From contig NC_061783.1 in NCBI RefSeq assembly GCF_022458985.1, positions 13,337,913 to 13,401,912 on the forward strand: 64,000 bases of DNA. The letters run 5' to 3'. Made by a program: the position numbers and the translations under genes. Shown one piece after another: positions 1-12,600 of this stretch. The notes beneath the pieces are model-generated. The model had not been told where the DNA came from and did no database searches. It was given only the letters and a program-made list of their open reading frames with translations. Position 1 is the first letter of the stretch, and every line of letters starts with the position of its first letter. This stretch comes from Mugil cephalus (lineage: Eukaryota; Chordata; Actinopteri; Mugiliformes; Mugilidae).

Positions 1-40
1 GCCTACACACAGCGTCTGCGTCTTCCCGTCTGTCTCCATG

Positions 41-64
41 TCTCTCTCTCTCTCTCTCTCTCTC
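41..64 (+). repeat. (TC)12 microsatellite
   Basis: Uninterrupted TC dinucleotide run near the window edge. Confidence 0.95.
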
Positions 65-488
65 GGTCTCCCTCCTCTCTGTCTACGGAAGATTGATGAG
101 AACTTTTTTTTTCTGTAGACCCACTGTAGCCGTCACGCAGCATATAAATTTCTCAGGAGTTCAGAGTCGTGGCACATAAATGACGTGCGGGCATGTTTTC
201 CTTGTTTTGAAATTGATACGGAGCAGCTGACCCAGACTTATTCCAAACTCATTTAGCATTCATCTCAACCAGATTTCCCACTACCCAGAGCACAGCATGC
301 ACGTTATTGATTTTCTGGGCCATGTCTGCTAAATAGCTTTATATACTGTACTTTTGTTTTTGGTAGATTTTTATTAATGTTCTGCTTTGCATTCTACTTT
401 GTATTTTTTTGTACACATAACAGTACTAATGGTTTTAAAAAGTGCTGTACATGGAAACGACTTTTACTTCCATGCACCATAATACATA

Positions 489-1150
489 ATAGTGCTATTT
501 ATAAATAAACATTATTCTTATCATTTTGCATTCAATATTAAACTATTCAAACAATAAAGGTTCAGATTTCAAACATGTGCAACAGTACGGTGGCTGTGCA
601 ACTGCCATAAACATACATACTTTTACATTTAAACATAGCTAAATGTAGTAGAGACAGTGAATCACCAAAACATTTTGGGATTTTGGCCTCAGTCTTTGGC
701 TGATGGTAGCGAGCTGCACTGTTAGCTTCACTTCTTCACTTCTTGCATCTGATTTCACCTGTGGACTGAATAGACTCTTGACCAATTGCGGGGAATCTGA
801 CAGAGTCTGCGTGCAATGTGTAGCCTAGTGATTGGATCAGCAGCGATAGGGGTGTGGCCTGCTGTGTACAGGAGGCTTAGATTGACAGGTCTAGTGCACC
901 TCTCTGTGTAAAACGGTGCACTGTTGAGACAGCTCCTGTATCACTGAATGAGTGAAGTACTAGCTGAAAGACTGTCGCGGTCCCTTCTCTAAAATATATT
1001 GTATTCATGTTAATGTGCATTTGAACAAATTTAAATATATTAAAAATGTATGAAAAAAGTCTAATCAACCAAAGATTTTGTGACCCCCTGCAGTACCCCC
1101 GCGGACACCCTAGGGGTCGCGGACAACCTTGTTGAAGACCTATGGTTTAG
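489..1150 (+). repeat. Long copy of a dispersed DNA-transposon-like repeat
   Basis: The left part (about 489-626) is similar over about 135 bp to 1913-2070. The right end (about 1080-1150, with a CCCTAGGGGTCGCGGAC core and TTGAAGACCT) resembles the right end at 2113-2150. The middle (about 630-1075) is absent from the second copy, so the second copy looks like an internally deleted derivative. No transposase is recognisable. Family assignment (hAT-like) is inference from the end sequences only. Confidence 0.55.
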
Positions 1151-1578
1151 AATTACATGTCCCTTTTATGCACGTAAATACCAAAAACAGAGCATGCACA
1201 CACACAGGCTGTGATGCACACAATGGGAAACCATGAGAAGCGTGTCTAAAGGCAGAAATCATTCACCAGTCTAGACGGTGTCCTTAAGGCGTATATATAC
1301 GGTAAAGATAAAAGAGTGAGGTCATAAAATGTCTTGAGGTCCATCAGAAGAAGGCGTTTTAATTTTTCCCACCAGTAGACTTTTCCGCGGACGCATTGCG
1401 AATTACATACTTTTATTTCCCCTGGCTGTCCCGAGAACTTGAACTCCAAGATGAATCGTACACATCCAGCCTTCCAGGCGAGGAAGAAGCACAAAACTCG
1501 CCTCAGTTTTTCCCACGAGTGAATGATTCGAGCTTGCACTTCTGAAATAGAAGTAATCGATACGCTGCTTACCACATG

Positions 1579-1599
1579 CACACACACACACACACCACA

Positions 1600-1636
<37 letters not shown>
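1579..1636 (+). repeat. (CA)n microsatellite, interrupted
   Basis: CA dinucleotides with two CACC interruptions. It gives rise to spurious Cys/Val-repeat reading frames on the minus strand. Confidence 0.95.
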
Positions 1637-1637
<1 letters not shown>

Positions 1638-1809
1638 TCAAAGCACCTACACAGCGACTCGGATATTATTAGGTTTTATACAGAAGAACCCGAAGAGACA
1701 CTAGAGGCAAAGCATTAAACGTTGCAAAACATCTGAAATGTTCAATGTTGAAGACAACAGGTGTATTTGCACCGAAAATATTTGTATAGCAGTATAAACC
1801 TTAGCAGAG

Positions 1810-2150
1810 CAGGGGTCTTCAATGTTTTTTAGTCCACGGACCACTCAACTGATGGAGAGATTAAATAGGGACCCCCTACCTACTACATGTGTTCTATATT
1901 TAGCTCGGCCTAGTGCTATTTATAAATAGACATTATTATTATCATTTTGCATTTAATATTCCGCTATTCAAATAATATGCAGGTTCAGATATAATTTTTT
2001 TTTTTACTTTAAACGTGCAACAGTAGGATGATCATGCAACTGCTGTAAACATAAACATACCTGACATAAACATATATATATATATGTATATGTTTACGTC
2101 AGGTATGTTTATGACCCCTAGGGGTCACGGACCCCCTGTAAAAGACCTGT
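1810..2150 (+). mobile_element. Non-autonomous hAT-like miniature element (short copy)
   Basis: The left end reads CAGGGGTCTTCAA followed by GTCCACGGACC. The right end, read on the other strand, is CACAGGTCTTTTACAGGGGGTCC, so the ends form imperfect terminal inverted repeats. The body matches 489-626. A target-site duplication is not convincing: the flanks share only part of 8 bp. It encodes no protein. The superfamily call is inference. Confidence 0.5.
2050..2113. repeat. Near-perfect palindrome inside the short repeat copy
   Basis: Arms 2050-2078 and 2085-2113 are reverse complements with two mismatches around a 6-nt AT-rich loop. The arm CATAAACATACCTGAC is visible on both sides. The longer copy at 489-1150 has only one arm (near 607-620), so the palindrome is specific to this copy. 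Confidence 0.9.
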
Positions 2151-3560
2151 GGGTTAGAGGATTAAAGACTGTGACAGCAAACCTACAGAGAGAGTTTTTT
2201 ATATCTAAAATATGTACACTTATATTGTCCTTTTCACGTTTTGTAATGTGCTTGGATGGGCTTCATTTTCAACTACTGATGTCATCACCTCACATGTTGT
2301 TTAAATTCTAGCTTGAGAGGGAGGAAACAAATAAAATCCATGTATTTTTCTCCAGATTGGGTTTGTATAGAAAGTGCAGGCAGATGAAGATATTTAAAAA
2401 GATATTTAAAAGACTTCCGCTGCAGTTTTTTAAAGGCCAAAGAACACATTCCCAGCCAGACACCTGTTGTGCGCGTGTGCTAAACATATCAGTGTAGCCT
2501 CTATGTGTCACGTGTGGAATGACTGTGAGCAGAGTAACATTTTTCTCCTTAATTGCTATGACAAATCCAGCTGTTTTATCTGAAGGCAGAACCGATTTCG
2601 CCGACTCACCCTCCGCGCACCCCTCCCCAATGGCTGCGGCAAGTGCATCACATGTATCACTGTTTGAACTAACACATGTGGCGTATGTAGGAACACTCTG
2701 CTGCACTCATGTTACGATTAAACTGCTCCGCGGCTCTGGGTCCAAAACACAGACACACACACCCAAAGGTTACTGGTATCGCGTGAGAGGTGGCGCTTTA
2801 TGGCCGCGGACATGGGTATTCCATTATTCCCACCATCTTTTGCATCTCCATGGCAACTGGACCAACGCACACACACGCGCAGACACACATAATAGTCTGT
2901 AAAGAGCATAAAAGGAGGTGAGCATAACTCAGTTTACTTAGGAGCTCTCTCTACTTGACTGCTCTGCCAAGAATTGCCATTGTGATTTCCAACCAATTAG
3001 GCAGCCATGGTGCAGAGGCCAAATGAGACCTGTTACTATTATCTAACCGCTCATCTTTTTATAGACTTGCGTGTCGCAGCTGCCCGCAGTAGAAATGCAG
3101 TGGAAGAAGAAGTCGTGGTGGAAAATAACTGGAACAAATTATGGGAGGTGTTGGATGAAATGGCTCGGGTGGAAAAAAAAAAATGAAAAAAAAAATGCAG
3201 ATACACACACGGACACACCTTCCGTCGCAGCTGTGGCCTCTGTGCCTTTTTCTTTCCGATCGACCAGAGCTATTGATGTACTGAATGTTGGAAGGCAGAG
3301 TCAATAAACAAGAGGAAAAGCTTTTTGAGGGGAGAGCCACTGAAAGGAAGAGCGTATCCACATGCAGTCCATCTTTCCGTGCATTTGCGCGCCTGCGTGT
3401 GCGTGTCGTGCGCACGGCGTCGCTGTGCGATCCACCAGTGCGTTTCTACGTCTGAAAGGACTCTGTCTACGTGCTGTCTCTTTCCCTCCGCTCACATCTC
3501 TCCCGTCCTCCCTCCAGACTCGCAGAGCTGACTCGTTAATGTTTAATGCTCACTCAGGAA

Positions 3561-3585
3561 ACACACACACACACACACACACACA
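3561..3585 (+). repeat. (AC)n microsatellite
   Basis: Uninterrupted AC dinucleotide run of about 12 units. Confidence 0.95.
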
Positions 3586-4153
3586 ACCCTCCTACGTCCC
3601 CCTAGCGACGCCATCCTCATTACCAGCCTGAGATTTGACCTTTCACCCCCAGACCAGATGGCTGATGTTTTCATTCTGGAGGGAGAAGAAATAAGAGGCT
3701 CCACACTGCACAGTGTCATAAGAAAGAAAGGAGGACAAGTGTGTTGGAGGATGTTGGAGATGTTTGACTATCAACATGGACGTCAGATGAAACTATTGCT
3801 AAATCGGGCAGTGATGTCCATTTATACGCCTCTGGGAAAAAAATCCAGAATCGAAGTTGCTTTTTGAAATGCTCGCGAAAGAAAACCGCCATAGATTTTC
3901 TGATGTGTCACGGGTGTAGAGAACGGTTTAAATTCCGGGGTTAATCCTGCTCGGATTTGAAGTAAACTGCAAGTGTGAAAGCACCCTTAAGCTTTCTCAT
4001 TTCTTCGCTCACTTTGCTGACTTGAGAAACTGTGACAAAGTCCAGATCAGGCTGCAGGCCTTTGCCACTTTACACATCAAAAGATTCCACAAATCACACA
4101 CAAGATTGAGAGTAAGCAGGCATGTGTGAGAGGTGGCATTGTTTGGTGAGAAA

Positions 4154-4192
4154 TGTGTGTGGGGGTGTGCGTGCGGGTGTGCGTGCGTGTGT
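4154..4192 (+). repeat. GT-rich imperfect microsatellite
   Basis: GT/GC alternation with interruptions, giving an alternating purine-pyrimidine tract. Confidence 0.8.
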
Positions 4193-7100
4193 CCACATGC
4201 TTTATAGTGTGCGTTGGAGACAATGAGTGAAAGCAGGCCTGTGTACGTGCCAGAGCGCATGTTCGTGTGTAGCTACCGGTATGCCGATGGCACCCTCAGC
4301 TGGTGGCAGGTCCATGATAGGGGTACCTGACTCCATCAGTTATCTATCTATCTATATAACTGTCTATATAACATTAGGGAGGAGAGGAATAAAATTCCCA
4401 GACAAGAGGCAGCAATGAATAAAACATCACACATTCTCTAATATAAAGGATAAAAAGTGATCACTCAGCATCAGGGCCCAGTGGCGAGCTGGAGGCTGTG
4501 CACATGAAAAATTGTTAAAATATGATGTCTAAAAGTTTGTATAGATGTGCCAAGCGTGAGTTCCTTTAGCAAGGTAGTTCAAAGCTTCAAAGCAGAGGTG
4601 ACTCGGTAACAAAGGATAGCAACGGTCAGGGGATACTTGACTTCATAATGGATCAGAGGTTTATACATGAAGGGAAACGAAAAGGCTGGAAAGGATTTGT
4701 CTTGAATGGACAGTGATTAGGGGAAGGTAGGTTTAACAAACAACATCAGGAATGCATGGTTTTACAGTATATTCTATATATTGAATCTTTTATATTTTAT
4801 ATGCAGGGAGCAGGAACCACCACCAAGGTTAATATGCATCAGTTTGTCAGAGCTTGGCAATGCAAATAAGAGGATTTCAGAGTAATGGACAATTTAGATT
4901 CTTTACCGTCAAACACTTAATGTAATAAACACAGTTTTATAGAGCGACTAAAGTGCATCTGTTATTGGTACATATACATTAGTAGAATGTCAACTGCATT
5001 AAAAAAAAGGGCAATTGTATTTACTAATAGTATCACCAAGAGAAAATCTGCAAAGAAAAACACAATGGCCCTATAACAGTGCCTTGGAGCACACCTTAGC
5101 TTTCACAATATGCCATAAGCAAAACGTAAACCACTCCTGACGAGGAAAAAAAGGAGGCTCAGGGTTTTTCCAAAGCAGGGATCAGTTTCACGATTAAGTT
5201 CTGGGAAATTTATTATACTCCAAAAATATCTATTCTTGTCTGTGAGTTCTTTTCATAAGCACAGGAACTTTAGATATCGGGGATGTAACAGATTGGTCAA
5301 ATCCAAAATCTTGTTCCTGATACTGTAAATCCGTCTGTATTAATGATGTCTGCCTTTTCTCCAGTCTTTGGTAATGACCAGTTTTCACTCACTTATTCAG
5401 TCTCCTGTACTCTTTGTGTAACTATAATCTTCAGTAGCGTGGATACATAGCGGAAACATAAACGACAATGGTCTTTGAGTTCTCTAGAAAAGTCCCTGGG
5501 ACTACAAGTTCTGAGTGCTTTGTTTCTGAACGTAGCTATTGATACTGAAAATATGACTTTGAAGAGAGAGCATGTAAGGTGTTTAGACAATCTCAGACCT
5601 GGTAGGCCTTTAAGCAGTTTTGAAGACAGCGTGTGATTCACAAGACACTTCAGCATTTGTCAAAGACAGTGGAGAATGGAGAGGTCGCCAGCATCAAATG
5701 TAGAGATATCTCTTTTTAGTTTAATCCGATGGCAGCAGATGTGTGGTCAGCTTTGCCAAGCCGCCCCCATAACAGAGGTGAAAACCTTCCGGAGAGCTTC
5801 TGCCAACAACCCTGCATGTGTTCACTTCACTGACTCTGTTTCTGCCTCCTCCACAGACTCTCACCGTCCTCCTTCTCTCTGTCTCATGCACAGACATTCA
5901 TACAACCAGACAAGAAAAACAGAAAAAAGACAGAGTGGTGGGGAGATTAATTTTCCTCCCTGCAACTTACAATGCGCCTGCATTGCATTTTGTCCACTGA
6001 GCAGACAACTGGAGAGTCTGACAGCGCGTAGTGACCGAGCGTGATCCGATACAAAGGCCCTAACCTATGCTTATGTTAAGGCACGACCATGACGTCTGTT
6101 CAATACGAGCGTAACTCTGAGATTTGTGTGCATGCTTGTGCGTCCTGATTTCTCTTTAATCAGCGAGCGAGTGGAGCAGAACAGGGTTGAATCAGAGACC
6201 TTTCTGCCGGTCTGGCTGGCTTTAGGCTGGCACTCCTTCCGTCTAAATGCCCTCCTGTAACCAGCTCCGGATGTTTTTCTGCCTCCAAACAGAGGATGGA
6301 TTACTCCAAGTATCTCTTCATCCCGTTGTAATCGTCTCCGCTCACATTACCAGGAGAGGACCAACGAAATGCAGACATATTTAAGCAGATTAAAACCACA
6401 CACTGGCATGAGTATAACATGCTTCCTGTTAAATCTCAAGATGGAAAAGAGAAAGTTTTGATCTGAATACAATATTTTAACAAAGGTTTCCTTTTTTTGA
6501 CCTTCATTGGCTCCTTATTATCTTTATTTCTCATTATTTCCTCTTTTTTTTTGCCATCCTTTACTCTTTAATTTGTTTACCTTTATCTTTCTCGCTTGTC
6601 TTCTTGTTGCTTAAACCATAACATAGTTTTTTTTTTCTCTATCCAAATGCATAGAAAAGAGACCATGCATTGAGCTTCTTCAAAAATCTGTGTCACTCAG
6701 ATCTTCTCAACTGGTCTCGAATCTTCAAAATGTTTTTGTTTTTCTCTCATAGAAAGAGATTTCATTGTCTGCAACTAATTTTCCTCTTATATGTTCTGTT
6801 AATTTACTGTATTAAGAGATTTTTTTTTTGTCAGATAAAAAAAAAAACTGCTAAGGTATATATCAAATTGTCAATTCAGATTTTATGTGCTGTGTCTTAG
6901 TCATACACGATTAAGCGTTTTAAATTGGAAAGTGGGGAAAGAAATGCTTTGTAATTATGCCAGCTCTCACTGTGTCTGACAAAGCCTTCCGTATACCTCC
7001 CCCTCACCGCGTGTCTTTATGTTGGTGTGTGCTGGTCCCTGCTGGTCACATGTGGAATTACACCATTGGAGAGGCAGGAAGGTGAGATTCATCACACGAA

Positions 7101-8463
7101 ATTAACACGTCTCTCCCACTGAGTGGACATAGTTCCGTACTGTGGCGTGCAAAAATACTTACGTAGCTATTTATCTGTTGCATCTGTGTGCTAATTTGCT
7201 GCAGCTCAGATGAGCAACAGCGTTTTTATCTTCGCTGAACATTTTTTAAATAGTCAAATGAATTTATATGAACAGTAAACGCAATTTAGATTGGACCATT
7301 CTGCCCATCTATACCAAAGTCACTTATTAGGTTTTTATCTTGTTTCTGTCAGATCTAACTGGGTGTTATGTTTTTGTCGATGTCGTGATTGAAGTTGCTG
7401 CTCTGTAAAGTTGAACGAGCAAGGCATTACTTTAGATTTTATAGACATGTCCATAGTAGACATTATGAATTGTTACTGCAGGGAAAGCACAGGTGAATAA
7501 ATGGCTCAGTACCACTAAGTGTCCCAGTAAGACATGCCAGTGAATCAGAAAGAGCAGAGCAGAGCAGAGGGAAGGGGGGCACGAGTGGGGGGATATGCAA
7601 TACCAGATATTGACCCGTAGTGGGCGCAATAAGCTTGACTAATTTTCTTTGAGGCAGCATGAATCAATCATAAATTACTAAGAATTTACTGGCACGAATA
7701 GATTTACAACATAGTATTACATCTATTTTTATTTGAGCATTCATTAAAATCTCAAATTACAGCTCTGTCCATAATGATGAGCTTGATATGTTACATATTC
7801 ATATAATAAAACTTTCCAAGTTGGCCTGTTAGACAGTGAGGTTTTATATTAAATAAAAACTAAAGAAAAAACACCAGTTACTGTTATACGAGCAGATGAG
7901 GAACGCTGCGGTGTCTGTAGCACATAACCCCAGTGAAAGGACAGTGTACCTGGGCTGAGGTCGGCTTTGTTAGCAATCAACACATTCCTGCAGTGAGTAA
8001 ACCAGCAGCAGTTTGAGCTACTGTGGAGACATGCAATCCGCAGCTGTTGTACGCAGGCGGCTTCAGGGGCCCAGGAATGTTGTAAAGCAGGACGGCAGTC
8101 AGTGATACTCATTAACCCTGCTGGTGATGGCTGTCCCTCATCAGCTGGTTTGTATACTGTGAGTGTGGTTTACAGTTGGGTGTTGAGGTGGACTGGCTGC
8201 TACCTCGGTGAACGGGTTGTCTTGAGCCCAAGCACTGATGTTGCACTTTGAAGCTGTGTGTTTTCTCAGAGGTAGTTGGTCACCTTACCTGTTGTGCGTG
8301 TTTTGCTAATTAGTTCGAACCATAAACTATAATAATTACGCTTACATAGTGTTATTGGCCATGTTTAAGTTGCATTAGACTCACTTTGTTACTGAATGCA
8401 GTTATGTTTAGCTGCCAGTCCACCTTGTTATCTTTACTATGAACCAAAACTACTGTTATATCA

Positions 8464-8483
8464 TTTTATTTTATTTTATTTTA
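8464..8483 (+). repeat. (TTTTA)4 pentanucleotide repeat
   Basis: Four tandem TTTTA units in otherwise AT-rich intergenic DNA. Confidence 0.85.
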
Positions 8484-9389
8484 ATGTGGCAGGTGTCTGA
8501 TAAGGCATTACATAGCATACACATGCATCATCTGGAGCATTGAAGACGTTATAAGTTATATTGTGAATATGATGTGATTTTCAAATAAGACTTAGCATAG
8601 ATTAATTTAGATTCCCATATCTCTGAGATTACTAGCAACACTATCAGAAATAATGACAGCATGTGTCTCTCTCTGTCTCAAATGTTTCTCCCAGGACTCA
8701 TACAGAGGAATAACAGCACATGATCCTGATATTCCTGCAGCGGTTTTAGTTGTAATGATAAAATCAACACTAAATAATATTTATATATTGATGTGACACT
8801 GTCAAACTTAATTCCAAATGGTTTCTTCCTTTATGAAACAACTGTCTGCCCCTTGTAACAGGGGGGGCTTTGAAAACGTCCAGAATGCGTCTTCTGACTG
8901 GTGTTGCATTCAATGATATCCGTGTATCTTAGAACTATTAGATAGATTCTATGAAGGACGAAAAGAAACTAGAAAGTAGGAGACAGTGGCTGTGGGGTAG
9001 TCTTGTTAGTTAACCTAATAACGTTCAGGCAAATAATAGGTTTAAAAAAATGTCATACCAAAAAGTTCAGTGAACAAAAAATACGGTTACTTTATTAAAT
9101 AATTTAATTTCTGAAATAGCCTATTAGTACATAAGGCGGTATAAATGGTATCGGGGGAGGAGACGATTGCAGCATTTTTGTTTTGTTTTTTAGAGTAAAT
9201 GAGATGTAACCGGATATAAGATGCAATAAATTATAAAGGCGCAGATTAAGCCTATTCTTTTTTTGTTTTACATAAACAATGAGACCATGGCTGTTGGAGC
9301 TATGGATTACGAGTGTTCCATGAATGCAGCGTCGGATCCCATCCCATTTTTTTTTTTTTTTTAGGAGGGCTGATGTCATTTTCAAAACT

Positions 9390-9653
9390 TAACTACACTC
9401 CCAAATGAACGCGGCGAGTTACTCGCCTCTCATTTCCCAGTAGTCTTCTCTCGCGTGTGTCGGAGCGCATTAGAGAAAAGTCCCAGAGGTGAAATAGACG
9501 AAAGAAAGACGCGAACTTCTCTTTTAGAGGCGAAGCAGAAGGCTTTTTAGAGGACTGGAAAAAAGCCCCTCTTTCTGCGGGCAAAGGCGGCTAAACTTTT
9601 CCTTTTTTTATTTTTTTTATTTCTTTTTGATTATTGAACTGCAATCAAACAAA
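9390..9653 (+). promoter_or_regulatory. Likely pard6g 5' UTR and promoter-proximal region
   Basis: Immediately upstream of the PAR-6 start codon, base composition shifts to more CpG (GCGGCG, CTCGCG, GGAGCGC, GACGCGAAC) than the AT-rich DNA to the left. A T-rich stretch follows just before the ATG. No TATA box at a defined spacing is evident, which is common for broadly expressed vertebrate genes. The transcription start cannot be placed from sequence alone. Confidence 0.4.
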
Positions 9654-12600
9654 ATGAATCGGAGCTTCCATAGATCGCAGCCTCTGCGAAACGTTGATTG
9701 TAACGCCGTGGAAGTGAAAAGCAAGGTAAGTGATTTAAAATGAAACAGTGAAATGGGGGGGCGTTTGGGGAGAAAATGTGTCTTCACATGGTCGTCCCGT
9801 AACGGAGCATGGAGTCGGTCGCACAAATCTTATAATCTTATATCTTATATGGACATATTTTTCTTTTTTTAGTCCGCTCGGTGTCAAAGGTTTTGAGCTG
9901 GGCTTGAACGCACCAGCCTGTTTGTGTTTAATTTGCTCTGATTGTTTGCTCCTTCACTTCCGACCATGCAGATTGTTGTGCTGATTTGGCTCTTCCCTCT
10001 CGGGCTGCTGGTGGAAAGGAGAGGGGGGAAAATGGTTTGAGCAACACTGCTTTTCAATACTTCATTTTCAAGTCGGATGTTTTCGCCACATTAGTTACAT
10101 CAAGTGCTGGCGTGGGGCTACATAGTTTCGGGCTCCTCGTTGTTTTGGTTAGTTCGTTTGAGTCTGGATAAATTAAGTTTGAGCATCAAGTGACACAGTT
10201 ATCTTCCAACACTAGAGCTATGTATTATAAAACAATACACCAGATAACTTATACATTTTGTCAAATATGTTCTTTCTTAAGCAATAATAAGTAAATATTC
10301 AAACATCCTCTTTAAGTATGAGACATTTGTTTTCTAAGAGCTTATATTGTTGGATGTTGTTGATACAAAACTGTGTGGGTTATCAAAAGAGTAATAGTAA
10401 CTTTCCAAAATTTATTAAGACATGGTCTCAATAATAAATGAAATCTACATGTATGTTATGACTTTTCTTTCTGTTGACATGTCTAAACCGAGGCTGGGGT
10501 GGTGACTCATTCAGTCCAGAGGCATTTTCACTTTTAGCTGTCTGCCCAGTTTCAGTGGAGGTGAAGGGGCAGCGACCTGGTGCCTGGTGGGTTGCTCCAT
10601 ATTCCCAGAGTGCTCTCACAGGTGATCCTAAGTGAGACATCAAAGGGCTGCGTTTCTCCTTCGGGGCAGGGTCGCTTTCATGCTCGTTCCAGAGAGGCAG
10701 GACCGGTCACTTTGTAGGCACCAGAGACTGTTTGCGAGTGGGAGTGATGGGACAGGTTTACCAGCGTCATCAGCATCACCGAGGGGCTGACTCACGGTCA
10801 CGCGACGTCACGCGTTTCCCCTTTTAGATCAGATAAAAGTCACATCACTCACAATTGCGTCACTTCGAATGCCATTTTGTTCTCGGCCCCTCCGGGTCTG
10901 TTGTGATGGGTTTGTGGCTCCCTGGAGGCTGAGCAGCTCCGTCCTGCTGGCAAATTTGATCAGAGTAACCGCGTTAAGAAAATACGCGGCTGGTTTGGAG
11001 AGGAGATAAGTGGTGACAGTTGAGGACATTTGAATATTTGTAAAAAAAAAAAAAAAAAAAAAATGTTATCTACTAAGTAGTTGTACCATGTTTGAGTCAC
11101 TGAAAAGCAGCTGTATGAATTTTCTGAACTTCACTCACCGTTTAATAATAGATTCTTTAAGTAATTTTTAAGTCACAGTGATAAAAAAGAAAAGTAAAAC
11201 ACTTACGGTTTCTTAAATGTCCAATTGTTTGTATTTTTTAGACTTTTCTTTTGCTTAGACTGTGAGAAAATGTATTTGCCATTTTTTGGTATTTCTTGCT
11301 TTCTTTAGGCCGAAATTTGAATCGATTAGTTAAGTAAATAGATTGACGAAGCAACATTGCCAGTCACTCTGTAGAAACACCACCCAAACACTAGTCGGTG
11401 CTGTGTTTTTTTTTCTTCCCCCATTTGGCTACGTTTTTATTTCTACTTCCTGCTTTACTTTTATCAATGGCAACTGGAACTTTCGCTGAAATTTCACTGC
11501 GGATAAGTCACATGAATGCTTGTACCTTCGAACCTCCTCAGCCGATCTTTCCTCCCCATTTTAATCGATCCAAAACAATCAGCGCAAAAACTGCAAAGAT
11601 GGAGAAGCAGCTGGAAATACTAAAGTGGAAATACGCTACTACCAAGCGGGCCAATCACGGCTCTTGCGCACTAGGTTGCCATGACGCATAGTTGAGAAGG
11701 TGCATGTCAGGCTACGCCATTAGGGTCTGGGCTCTTGCCATAGCTACGGCATCAAATTGACGCAGAAGTAGAAACCGCCCACTGAATATAAGAGATGGCT
11801 GTTTCAAAAGCCGTAGTACATTTTGGGTCATTAGCGCCATTTTGGCGGGTAAACAACAGGGTGAAGCGCGGTTGCATGAAAGGATGCAATAGTAATTCAA
11901 ACGGTAAAGAAGTTGATGTTGGTGTTAGCTAGGTGCTAGGGATGTGGAGAAAGCTAGACAAATAGCTCATAAACTAGTGCCCAGTCATAGTTTAAAGAAA
12001 TGACAGCTGAGTCCAGTTTGGTTTTGTTTAGTACAGCTGTACTGTTGAGTTTTTAATGCATCTGAAGCTGTTTTAACAATAATATGAGATTTTACATAAC
12101 TCTGGTGTGACTACTGCTCTTCAACACTCTGACAAGCCAACAGTGGATATAAATCAAATGAAATCCCAAACGTTTAAATCTCCAGAAGTGAAGGTAGGGT
12201 TTCTATTGTCAACACTGCGTCGTGACTGATGTTATGTGTCTGGTTCTCACTGGTTCGTGTTTGGGTTTTCTCAGGGGAAATTGTTCCAGTGATGAGCTTA
12301 TCAGGGATAACACTGGAGGTGTCTGGCTGCCTGGTTTTACTCACTTAAAGCTCTTATCAGAGGCCAGAGAGTGTGTATGTGTGGGGGGTGGGGGAGGTTG
12401 GGTAGAGTTCACGTTACCTTCACCTTAGTCTGATCCATCTTGTTAATTTTAAAATGTGTTTATGCGTCTTATAAAATGCCAGGAAGGTATTGGGAAATCT
12501 TTCTTATGAGTTCGTTTTGACTTACAAGAGCAAAGCAAGAAGCAAGAAGAAAAGCCAGTGTTGGAAGTCGGCTATCTTCCTCCTTCCCCGGTGTGTCGGT

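Larger units (their letters stand above)
1..9390. other. Intergenic region upstream of pard6g; no gene recognised
   Basis: I found no exon with both a recognisable protein and fitting splice sites on either strand. The stretch is AT-rich and holds the microsatellites and the two related transposon-like repeats listed separately (489-1150 and 1810-2150). The remainder (about 4200-9390) looks like unique noncoding DNA. Regulatory elements of pard6g may lie here but none can be named. Confidence 0.6.

Noticed and set aside
1246-1641. Cys/Val-repeat frames on the minus strand
   Set aside because: Translation of a CA microsatellite; the same applies near 30158-30471.
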